Part shown: positions 55,048 to 62,292 of the stretch, in pieces | How positions within the stretch are numbered: position 1 is the stretch's first letter | Layout of the letters: the number at the start of each line of letters is the position of its first letter | Position numbers and translations under genes: made by a program | Notes under the pieces: model-generated | The model's input: the letters and a program-made list of their open reading frames with translations, nothing else | Told to the model about the DNA's origin: nothing | Database searches by the model: none | Source: QWPN01 sp044238145 | GTDB taxonomy: Bacteria; Planctomycetota; Planctomycetia; Pirellulales; UBA1268 | Length of the DNA stretch: 64,000 bases | Assembly: GCA_044238145.1 (NCBI GenBank) | Contig: JBIIDT010000005.1 | Location: 7,001 to 71,000, forward strand | Direction: 5' to 3'

Positions 55048-56148
55048 GTGGCGACGATCCGCCTGCACCTGCCCGCGGCCGCATCCGACGCGGCAGACCG
55101 TTCCTACGACATCCATGTGGGCCGGGGGATCCTCCACGCCGTCGGGCCGGCGGTGCGGGCCGGCGGTGCGGACCGGGCCGTCGTGGTCGCCGATGCGGCC
55201 GTCGCGGCGACGCACGCCGCCGGCGTCGCAGAGTCGTTGCGGGCCGCGGGCGTCGTCGCCGCGACGGTCACGCTGCCCGCCGGCGAGGCCTCGAAGTCGA
55301 TCGCCGGAGCGGGCCGGCTATGGGACGCCCTGGCTGACCTGGCCATCGACCGGCGGACCCACCTGGTGGCGGTCGGCGGCGGCGTGGCGGGCGACCTGTG
55401 CGGGTTCGCGGCCGCGACGTTCGGCCGGGGACTCGCCGTCTGGCAGGTGCCCACCACGGTCGTCGCCCAGGTCGACAGCGCCATCGGCGGCAAGACCGGC
55501 ATCAACCTCGCGGCCGGCAAAAACCTGGTCGGGGCGTTCTGGCAGCCGCGCGGCGTGTTCGCGGACGTGGCCACGCTCGACACGCTGCCCGACCGCGAGT
55601 TCGTGAGCGGATTCGCCGAGGTGGTGAAGTACGGCATGATCCTCGACGCGGATTTTTTCGCCTGGCTCGAGGCCCATGCGGCGGCACTCGTGGCCCGCGA
55701 CCCGGCGGCCCTGGCCCCCGCGGTGGAGCGATCCGCCGCCCTCAAGGCGGGCGTCGTGGAGCGGGACGAGCGGGAACTCACGGGCCGGCGGGCGGTGCTC
55801 AACTACGGCCACACGTTCGCCCACGCCTACGAGACGGCCGCCGGCTACGGCACCCTGCTCCACGGCGAGGCCGTGGCGATCGGCATGGCGCGGGCGGCCC
55901 GGCTGGCCCGGTCGCTCGACAGGATCGGCGACGTCGTCGTGCAGCGGCAGGACGCGTTACTCGCGGCCCTCGGCCTGCCGACCGCGACCCCCGCCGGCGC
56001 GGCGGCCGACGAGTTGCTTGCCATCATGGGCCGCGACAAGAAGGCCGTCGGCGGCCGGCTGCGGTTCGTGCTGCCCGAGCGGATCGGCCGGGTCGAACTG
56101 GTGGACGACGTGCCCGAGGACCTGGTCCGCCAGGCGCTCGGCGGCTGA
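55048..56148 (+). CDS. aroB: 3-dehydroquinate synthase
   Basis: A 366-residue enzyme of the shikimate pathway converting DAHP to 3-dehydroquinate. NAD-binding GGGVAGDLCGF (~109-119), VDSAIGGKTGIN, the KYGMILD segment, and the metal ligands Glu (FAEVVKYG region), His (NYGHTFAHA) and His (HGEAVAIGM) are present. The start is GTG 55048, one base after the preceding stop. The length is typical. Confidence 0.96.
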   Translation: MATIRLHLPAAASDAADRSYDIHVGRGILHAVGPAVRAGGADRAVVVADAAVAATHAAGVAESLRAAGVVAATVTLPAGEASKSIAGAGRLWDALADLAIDRRTHLVAVGGGVAGDLCGFAAATFGRGLAVWQVPTTVVAQVDSAIGGKTGINLAAGKNLVGAFWQPRGVFADVATLDTLPDREFVSGFAEVVKYGMILDADFFAWLEAHAAALVARDPAALAPAVERSAALKAGVVERDERELTGRRAVLNYGHTFAHAYETAAGYGTLLHGEAVAIGMARAARLARSLDRIGDVVVQRQDALLAALGLPTATPAGAAADELLAIMGRDKKAVGGRLRFVLPERIGRVELVDDVPEDLVRQALGG

Positions 56149-56490
56149 GCCTGGTCGCCAGCGACCACCCCTGGGGCGATTCGCTCCACCCCCCGGTCTG
56201 CAGCGACCACCGCGCTGGGGCGATTCGCTCCAGCGCCGGACCGATCACCACGACCGTCGCCATCGGCACGCACGGCATGGTGCGACGCGAAAACCTCTGA
56301 TTTCTCCGTCTCTCTCGCGTGCCGGCGGCAGGTGTCGCGAAGCCGTGATGCGTTTCGGCACGGGACCTGCATCTGCTCTTCGTCAGGTCGTGCTGCACGG
56401 CCTCCGACCCGGCGATTGCGTCCGGAAGGAGAGCGTGGGCCCGGCCTGACTGATCGAAGAAGGTCCGTCCGCATCCAGAGGAGTCTGCTC
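56149..56490. other. Non-coding gap with a short direct repeat
   Basis: This 342-nt gap between aroB and a 36-codon gene holds the direct repeats at 56159-56232 and otherwise no recognisable gene. The stretch 56300-56490 is less GC-rich and probably contains the promoter of the small downstream genes, but no clear -35/-10 pair was found. Confidence 0.5.
56159..56232 (+). repeat. Imperfect tandem direct repeat, 2 copies
   Basis: CAGCGACCACC, 2 nt, then TGGGGCGATTCGCTCCA (56159-56188), recurs at 56201-56232 with a 4-nt centre (GCGC). Copies are separated by 12 nt. The repeated halves are identical (11 and 17 nt), and only the linker differs in length. GGGGCGATTCGCTCC is partly self-complementary around GCGA/TCGC. 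It lies directly after aroB. Confidence 0.6.
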
Positions 56491-56601
56491 ATGAACATCT
56501 CGTCTCCGGCGAGCGCCGGTGGCTGGTCTCTGACCAAGGCCGACATGCTGCTGTGCATCGTTCCGATCGCCCTGTTCCTGTCGATCGTGTCGTTCGTGTG
56601 A
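56491..56601 (+). CDS. 36-aa single-helix membrane protein
   Basis: ATG 56491 follows an excellent AGAGGAG ribosome site (7 nt). The product is a short polar head (MNISSPASAGGWSLTKAD) and one hydrophobic helix (MLLCIVPIALFLSIVSFV) reaching the last residue. It lies 103 nt before a degenerate receiver gene and is probably part of the same locus. No family is recognised. Confidence 0.6.
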   Translation: MNISSPASAGGWSLTKADMLLCIVPIALFLSIVSFV

Positions 56602-56704
56602 GCCGGCCGGGGCATTCCGCCCCGGTCCTCGCCGCCCGATGCAGCCCGCGGGTCCCGCGAAGAATCGGCCGCTTCCCAGTTCACTTTTGAAAGGTTTCGA
56701 CACC

Positions 56705-57196
56705 ATGCGCGATGAACTTCTGCCCCGCGCCGCCGCAGCCCTCCGCGACGTCGGCATCCACGAGATCGTGATCGTCGATGCGACGTGCGACCGATATCCG
56801 GACTTCGTCGAGGCCGCCCAGGCCGGCGAGGTCGGCCTGCACTTCTGCGTCGACGGCCGCTCGGCGATCCGCCTCTCGCGGCGGTTCCGTGCCGATGCCT
56901 GGCTCGTGTCGTCGGAACTTCCCGACATGTCGGGCTTCGACCTGCTCTCGATGCTCTCCCCCAACATCATGCAGGGCGAAGTCGACCCGCTGATGGAGGG
57001 ATCCCGCGTCTCGCTCGACCGCGTCGGCGAGGGCATGCGTGCCGGCATCTTCATCGTCTCCGACGCCTACTCGCTCGAGGAGGAGCAGCGTTCGCTGGCC
57101 TCCGGCGTGGCGGGCTACCTCGTCCGCCCGGTCACGCTCGACGTGATCCGTGCCTCGCGGGTCCCGCACGCGACCGTCAAGGAGGTGGCCGGCTAG
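56705..57196 (+). CDS. Degenerate receiver-like protein A, 163 aa
   Basis: A receiver-like (CheY-fold) protein without an output domain. The beta1 end is IVIVDATCD (~residues 21-29), beta3 reads DAWLVSSELPDMSGFDLL (~68-85), beta4 is AGIFIVSD (~120) and the ending LASGVAGYLVRPVTLDVI holds the Lys-loop equivalent. In the beta3 loop the phosphoacceptor Asp is replaced by Ser. An insert (EVDPLMEGSRVSLDRVGE) lengthens the alpha3-beta4 region. Start ATG 56705. It pairs with a related gene 67 nt downstream. Confidence 0.6.
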   Translation: MRDELLPRAAAALRDVGIHEIVIVDATCDRYPDFVEAAQAGEVGLHFCVDGRSAIRLSRRFRADAWLVSSELPDMSGFDLLSMLSPNIMQGEVDPLMEGSRVSLDRVGEGMRAGIFIVSDAYSLEEEQRSLASGVAGYLVRPVTLDVIRASRVPHATVKEVAG

Positions 57197-57263
57197 CCGG
57201 TCGCCGTCCCCACCACATCCCTTTCACCCACACGCTGTTTCGGATTTCGCAGAGGAGACACTG

Positions 57264-57794
57264 ATGCCGGCCCCGTCCATCGAGCTGTCGCGGTTCGTGC
57301 CCAACGTGGTCGTGGTCGACCCGCGGTTCGACGCCTACAAGCCGCTGGCGGCGAGCGCCCGCATTGGCAAGCTCGACCTCCACATCCGCTCCAGCGGTCG
57401 CGAGGCCCTCAAGCTCGCCCGGCGGATGCCCGTCGACGCCTGGCTGATCGCGCCCGAACTCGACGACATGGCGGGCCACGACCTCGTGCCGCTGCTGCAG
57501 GCCCACCTCGCCCAGGCCGGCCAGACCGCGGGCCAGTCAAAGGTGGCCTTCGTCGATCCGGCTTTCCCCGGCTGCCGCCAGTGGTCGCTCGCCGAATTGG
57601 AGGCCCGCGCGGCGGGCGCCGATACGGTGCTCTCGCAGCCGATCACGTTCCGCGACCTCGAGCAACTGCTCGGGCTGCCGACCGAGGAGCGGGCCAAGTT
57701 CGTCGGCCCGGCCGGCACGACGCGGGGCTTCGTCACGCTGCCCGTGGGCGTGGGGGCCGCGGTGATCGCGATCGCCGTGCTGATGATGGGCTGA
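57264..57794 (+). CDS. Degenerate receiver-like protein B with C-terminal helix, 176 aa
   Basis: A paralogue of protein A: NVVVVDPRFDAY (beta1), GREALKLARRMPVDAWLIAPELDDMAGHDL (beta3 loop, Ala at the phosphoacceptor site), KVAFVDP (beta4), and AAGADTVLSQPITFRDLEQL. The last ~20 residues (LPVGVGAAVIAIAVLMMG) form a membrane helix, so the domain is probably tethered to the inner membrane. The ATG at 57264 has GGAG 6 nt upstream. Family unknown to me; the shared DAWL...EL-DM-G core ties it to protein A. Confidence 0.6.
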   Translation: MPAPSIELSRFVPNVVVVDPRFDAYKPLAASARIGKLDLHIRSSGREALKLARRMPVDAWLIAPELDDMAGHDLVPLLQAHLAQAGQTAGQSKVAFVDPAFPGCRQWSLAELEARAAGADTVLSQPITFRDLEQLLGLPTEERAKFVGPAGTTRGFVTLPVGVGAAVIAIAVLMMG

Positions 57795-57813
57795 CGGCCA
57801 CGGGGCCGCCCGC

Positions 57814-59103
57814 TCACCACCGGGCCTCGACGGCCATGCCGCCCAGATCGGCCATGGGCAGCGGCAGGATGCTCACCTCCATGCCGGCGAAGTGCATCTC
57901 CGTCGCCGACACGGCCCGGGCGCTCGCCCAGGCGAGGTACCAGCCGAGGAACACCTGCGACGGGTAGTGGGCGTCGTCGGTCATCCGTGAGAAGCCGACG
58001 AAGGTGGAGCAGACGTACAGCGTGCCCTTGAGCAGCGGGCTTTCCACCATCTCGGCGGCGGCCAGGAACGGGACCGCGCCCACGAAGGCGTGACCGCTCA
58101 CGCCGTTGCTGTCGTTGAACATGTGCCAGCGGCTGCCGACTGGGCTCTCGCCGGGCCGCGACCCGCCGGTGACCCACTGCATGACGTACAGCGGCGGCGC
58201 CCCGACGATGAACATCCGCAGCGACCGCGAACCCCACTCGCCCACGACGTCGCCGGCCGGCTGCCCCTCGAAGACCCAGCCGGTCGCGGCCGCGACGCCG
58301 AAGATCGGCAGGAGGTACCGGCCCTCGCCGATATCCTTGCAGCCCGAGAAGAAGGTGCCGAGGCTGGTCGGCTCGACACCCTTTTGCCAGGCGTCCTGCA
58401 TGGTGACGTCGAATCCCGTGTTGGCCATGATCGCGCCGGCGCCGAACGCGGCGGACAGGCAGACCAGGCTCTCGCAGTCGTAGAAGTTGCGGTAGTCCTC
58501 GAGGATCCGGTAGCCGGCGCGGGCCAGACGCGGGTGGCTGCTGCCGGCCCACGGGGGCTCGCGGGCGGGCAGGAACATCTCGCGGTCGAGCGGCGGCAAC
58601 GGCTGCACGGCGCCGGCCGGCACGACAGCCGCCAGCTGCGCCGTCAAGCCGGCGGCGTCTCCCGCGCCATCGGCCCGCCAGTCGCCCACCAGTTCGACTC
58701 CCGTGCCGCCACCGGCGGCGCCCGTGAGCGACTGCGTCTCCACGGCGGCGGCCACCATGGCACCTCCCGCGGTGGGCGTTACGCGGACCACGACCCGCTG
58801 CCGGCGCGGCGGCCAGGCCTGCCGCGTCGTCACGGGCGGCTCGACCCAGGCCGATTCGATGAGCCCGTCGCGGGGCGGCACGGCGGCGAAGTCTGGAGCC
58901 ACGGCCCGCACGACCGGCCAGTCGGCGGTGACCGTGTCCAGGGTCTGACGCCACAGGCCGGGACCGTCGGCCGTCGGCAGGAAGATGCCGTCGGCGCGGG
59001 CGTTGGCAACGAGGGCGAGGCCCACGGCGCAGGCGAGAGCCGCGGCGCGGGCGGACGCGCCGCCGACTGCCGTCGGCGGGAAACGGAGCGGGTGCGGAGG
59101 CAT
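57814..59103 (-). CDS. Exported PAP2-superfamily phosphatase-like protein
   Basis: A 429-residue protein with a signal peptide (~17-35). The N-terminal ~150 residues are an uncharacterised beta-rich domain. The C-terminal part carries PAP2 motifs: C2-like VSGHAFVGAVPF and C3-like SRMTDDAHYPSQVFLGWYLAW, with the catalytic His residues in place. C1 (KxxxxxxRP) is not obvious. PAP2 proteins dephosphorylate lipid or small phosphates; the substrate is unknown. ATG 59103 is preferred over an upstream extension without signal-peptide features. Confidence 0.75.
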   Translation of the reverse strand: MPPHPLRFPPTAVGGASARAAALACAVGLALVANARADGIFLPTADGPGLWRQTLDTVTADWPVVRAVAPDFAAVPPRDGLIESAWVEPPVTTRQAWPPRRQRVVVRVTPTAGGAMVAAAVETQSLTGAAGGGTGVELVGDWRADGAGDAAGLTAQLAAVVPAGAVQPLPPLDREMFLPAREPPWAGSSHPRLARAGYRILEDYRNFYDCESLVCLSAAFGAGAIMANTGFDVTMQDAWQKGVEPTSLGTFFSGCKDIGEGRYLLPIFGVAAATGWVFEGQPAGDVVGEWGSRSLRMFIVGAPPLYVMQWVTGGSRPGESPVGSRWHMFNDSNGVSGHAFVGAVPFLAAAEMVESPLLKGTLYVCSTFVGFSRMTDDAHYPSQVFLGWYLAWASARAVSATEMHFAGMEVSILPLPMADLGGMAVEARW

Positions 59104-59173
59104 GGGCCGGGGACTGTCCCAGCCGGTCCGGCCGGTGACAAGGCGGATTTGCCGCCTCCCCAGCCTGCCTCTC

Positions 59174-60325
59174 TTACCCGCCGGCGGCGGCCGGCTCACG
59201 GTCCGCGTCGATGTAGACGTCGACCTGCTGGCCGACGAACAGGGGCGGCCGGCCGGCGGGGTCGAACTCGTAGATCACCTGCAGGACGCGGGTGTCGACC
59301 CGTTCGGTGGTGTCGCCGGTGAGCGACTTCTTCGGCACTACGAACGGCTCCACGCGGACGAACTCCAGCGGGTAACGCTCCTGCAGACTGCCGCGTGGAA
59401 ACGCCGTGGCGGCCGCCTTCTGGTTGAACCGGGCGATGTCGTACTCGTCGATGTCGACCCGGACGTGGAGCTTCTCGATGTCTCCGAGGATCACGAGCGG
59501 CTGGTTGGCCGGCGTGCCGACGAACTCGCCCGGACGCACGTTCACCTGGAGCACGCGACCGGCCACGAGAGCCCGGACGACGAGCCGGTCGAGTTCGGTC
59601 TCGATCTGGCCGGCCTCGGCCTCCGACCGCTTGAGGTCGGCCCGCGAGACGTCGCGGTCGTACTGCCAGGAGCCCGCCTCGAGGAGGTCGAGGTCGGCCC
59701 GGGCCTTGGCGAGCCCCGCCTCCGCATAGGCCACGGCCTGCTGCTTGGAGACGAGGTCCTCGGCGGTCGTGACCCGCTGGGCGAAGGTCTCCTGGGCCCG
59801 CTTCAGCGCGTCCCGCTCACGGGTGAGCAGCGCCTCGGCCTCGCGCACGAGCGCCGCCTGGACCGGGATTTTCTCCGGCCGCGGCTCGGCCTCGAGCCGC
59901 ACGAGGTCGCTCTTGGCCCGGTCGATCGCGGCCGACCGCACGGCGAGTTCGGCCCGCAGCTCCCGGTCGTCGAGGCGGAACAACGGGGCGCCAGGCTGGA
60001 CGTCGTCTCCGACCTTGACGAGCACCTCGACGACCACGCCCGGCGTCGCCGAGCCGACGGCGATGTTCTCGGTCTGGGCCTCGACGATGCCGGCGGCCGC
60101 GAGGGCGTCGGCATAGGGATTGACCGCCGGGGCCACCGGCGGCGTGGGATTGGCCGTCTGCGGCCGGCTCTTCCATACGAACCAGCCCGCGAAGGCGAGC
60201 AGGCCGAGGGCCACGGCCGGCAGCAGCCACTGGGTGACCAGGTCGGCGAAAGTCCGCCGCCGGGCGAGCCGGCGGGGCGGCGGGGCCGCGCGATCGGTGT
60301 CCATGTCCTGGGAGATCGTCGCCAT
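59174..60325 (-). CDS. HlyD/DevB-type membrane-fusion protein
   Basis: A 383-residue periplasmic adaptor. One N-terminal helix (~32-50) anchors it, followed by the lipoyl/barrel strand PGVVVEVLVKVGDDVQPGAPLFRLDD, a long coiled coil (~125-225), the second half-lipoyl VRALVAGRVLQVNVRPGEFV and a beta-barrel. It follows the ATPase (10-nt gap), so the order permease-ATPase-adaptor matches a DevBCA-type exporter. Confidence 0.9.
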   Translation of the reverse strand: MATISQDMDTDRAAPPPRRLARRRTFADLVTQWLLPAVALGLLAFAGWFVWKSRPQTANPTPPVAPAVNPYADALAAAGIVEAQTENIAVGSATPGVVVEVLVKVGDDVQPGAPLFRLDDRELRAELAVRSAAIDRAKSDLVRLEAEPRPEKIPVQAALVREAEALLTRERDALKRAQETFAQRVTTAEDLVSKQQAVAYAEAGLAKARADLDLLEAGSWQYDRDVSRADLKRSEAEAGQIETELDRLVVRALVAGRVLQVNVRPGEFVGTPANQPLVILGDIEKLHVRVDIDEYDIARFNQKAAATAFPRGSLQERYPLEFVRVEPFVVPKKSLTGDTTERVDTRVLQVIYEFDPAGRPPLFVGQQVDVYIDADREPAAAGG

Positions 60326-60335
60326 GCGTTTCAGC

Positions 60336-61082
60336 CTACCCGATCGGGCTGCCCTGGTGCGGGCCCGCCTCGACCGCCTCGATCCGGCCGTCCTCCATCG
60401 AGGCGATCCGGTCGGCGAACGAGTAGACCCGGGAGTCGTGGGTGACCACGATCACGGCCCGGTCCGGCTGGACGGCGAGCCGCTCGATGAGCTCCATCGT
60501 GATCCGGCCGTTCTCGGCGTCGAGAGCGCTGGTCGGCTCGTCGCACACGAGCAGCCGCGGCTCGTGCACGAGCGCCCGGGCGATCGCCACCCGCTGCTGC
60601 TGGCCGCCGGAGAGCTCGCTCGGCAGGTTCGCCAGCCGGTCGCCGAGCCCGAGCGACTCGAGCACGTCGGCCGCCTTCTCGACCGCGTCCCGCCGCCGCC
60701 AGCCCGCGATCAGGAGGGGCACGGCCGCGTTCTCGGCGGCCGTCAGGGCCGGCAGGAGGTTGTAGGACTGGAACACGAAGCCCACGTTCTCGCGGCGGAA
60801 GCGGACCTTGGCCCCGTTGGTCATGGCCGCGAGGTCGTGGCCGAGCACGGCCACCTCGCCGGCGGTGGGCTCGAGGGTGCCGGCGATGATCGAGACGAGC
60901 GTCGTCTTGCCGCAGCCGCTGGGGCCGACGAGGAGCAGCATCTCGCCGTACGGCACGTCGAGGTCGACGCCCCGCAGCGCGCGGGCCACGGCGCCACCCG
61001 TGCCGAACTCCTTCGTCACGCCGCGGACCCGGATCGCCAGCCCCGCCCCGGCGGGCCCGTTCGTGGTCGATGTGGTCGCCAT
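60336..61082 (-). CDS. ABC transporter ATPase (MacB/DevA-like)
   Basis: A 248-residue ATP-binding subunit. Walker A GPSGCGKTT (~51-59), Q-loop, LSGGQQQRVAIARAL signature, Walker B LLVCDEPTSALD and the H-loop VVTHDSRVY are intact. It belongs to the LolD/MacB/DevA group that powers mechanotransmission rather than substrate passage through the membrane. ATG 61082 has GGGGAGG 6 nt upstream. Confidence 0.93.
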   Translation of the reverse strand: MATTSTTNGPAGAGLAIRVRGVTKEFGTGGAVARALRGVDLDVPYGEMLLLVGPSGCGKTTLVSIIAGTLEPTAGEVAVLGHDLAAMTNGAKVRFRRENVGFVFQSYNLLPALTAAENAAVPLLIAGWRRRDAVEKAADVLESLGLGDRLANLPSELSGGQQQRVAIARALVHEPRLLVCDEPTSALDAENGRITMELIERLAVQPDRAVIVVTHDSRVYSFADRIASMEDGRIEAVEAGPHQGSPIG

Positions 61083-61096
61083 CTCCGCCCTCCCCG

Positions 61097-62233
61097 TCAG
61101 CCGCGGAACACGATCGCCGGATCGACCACGAGCACCTTCCGGATCGACAGCAGGCTCGCCAGGAGCACGATCACGAACACCGCCACGGCGGTGATCGTCA
61201 GCACCTGCCAGGGCATGAAGAAGGAGAGTCGCGAGGCCCCCTTCACGACCTGGCCGAAGAGGGCGGCCAGGCCGACGCCCACACCGTAGCCGATGAGCCC
61301 CACCTGCAACGCCTGGGCGAGCACCATCCCCAGGATCGTCCAGTTGCTCGTGCCCATCGCCTTCAGGGCGCCGAACTGGCGGATGTTCTCCACGGTGAAC
61401 AGGTAGAACGTCTGCCCGGCGATCGCGGTGCCGACCAGGAAGCCGAGGAGCACGGTGACCGCGAAGTTGACCGGGATGCCCGTCTTGGCGAGGTAGTAGC
61501 GGATCGTCTTGCGGAAGAACTGCTGCCGCGTCAGGGCCTGGAGGCCGGTCTGGGCCGTGATCCGCCGACATACCTCCTCGGCCGGCACGCCGGCCTCCGC
61601 CTCGGCGAGCACGAACGACAGCACCTTCCGCTCCGGCGGTGCGAAGGCGATCGCCTGGCTGTAGCGGGTGTAGACGATCGGGAAGCTCGTGAAGCTGCGG
61701 CTCGCCTTGGTGAGCCCGACGAGCACCGCCCGGCGGTCGTTCATCTCGAACACCCGGCCGAGCCGGTAGGGCTCGCCCGGCCAGATCCGCCGGTAGCCGG
61801 CGTCATCCATGATCACGGCGTCGGGTTTCCGCAGGTCGGCGATCGAGCCCATGAAGATGCCGGTGGGCGCGCCGATGAGGGTCGCGTCGTCGAGGCCGAG
61901 GAGCATCATCTGCTCGTACGTCCCCTCCTGGAGCCGGGCCCGGGCCGTGCCCTTGTAGAACCGCACCGCCCATGACACGCCCGGCACGCCCTTGACGCGG
62001 AACAGTTCGGTGTCGGCCAGCGGCTTGATGTCGTCGACGTACTGCACGTTCTTGTCCATCACCCAGATGCCGACCCCCTGCACGTCGCGGATCTGGCTGA
62101 CGGTGAGCGACATCAGGCCGCAGAAGATCGAGGCCTGCTGCGCGATGAGGAGCGCGGCGAAGACGACGCCGAAGACGATCCCCAGGTACTTGACCCGGTT
62201 GCCGATCAGCATCTTCCAGGCGATCCACAGCAT
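61097..62233 (-). CDS. ABC transporter permease (DevC/FtsX-like)
   Basis: A 378-residue permease with the MacB/FtsX topology: helix 1 (~15-38), a ~200-residue periplasmic domain, then three helices (~255-280, 305-335, 350-375). WKMLIGNRVKYLGIVFGVVFAALLI and FTVENIRQFGALKAMGTSNW are DevC-like signatures. It is the first gene of the three-gene exporter. The cargo is unknown; family members export glycolipids, peptides or lipids. Confidence 0.88.
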   Translation of the reverse strand: MLWIAWKMLIGNRVKYLGIVFGVVFAALLIAQQASIFCGLMSLTVSQIRDVQGVGIWVMDKNVQYVDDIKPLADTELFRVKGVPGVSWAVRFYKGTARARLQEGTYEQMMLLGLDDATLIGAPTGIFMGSIADLRKPDAVIMDDAGYRRIWPGEPYRLGRVFEMNDRRAVLVGLTKASRSFTSFPIVYTRYSQAIAFAPPERKVLSFVLAEAEAGVPAEEVCRRITAQTGLQALTRQQFFRKTIRYYLAKTGIPVNFAVTVLLGFLVGTAIAGQTFYLFTVENIRQFGALKAMGTSNWTILGMVLAQALQVGLIGYGVGVGLAALFGQVVKGASRLSFFMPWQVLTITAVAVFVIVLLASLLSIRKVLVVDPAIVFRG

Positions 62234-62292
62234 GGGCGGATTCTACACGCCGGCCGGTGGAGCTCTGAAGGCGGCCGTGGCCCGCCCGCGGA

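Noticed and set aside
56149..56240. CRISPR array
   Set aside because: Only two imperfect repeats with a 12-nt gap and no cas genes.
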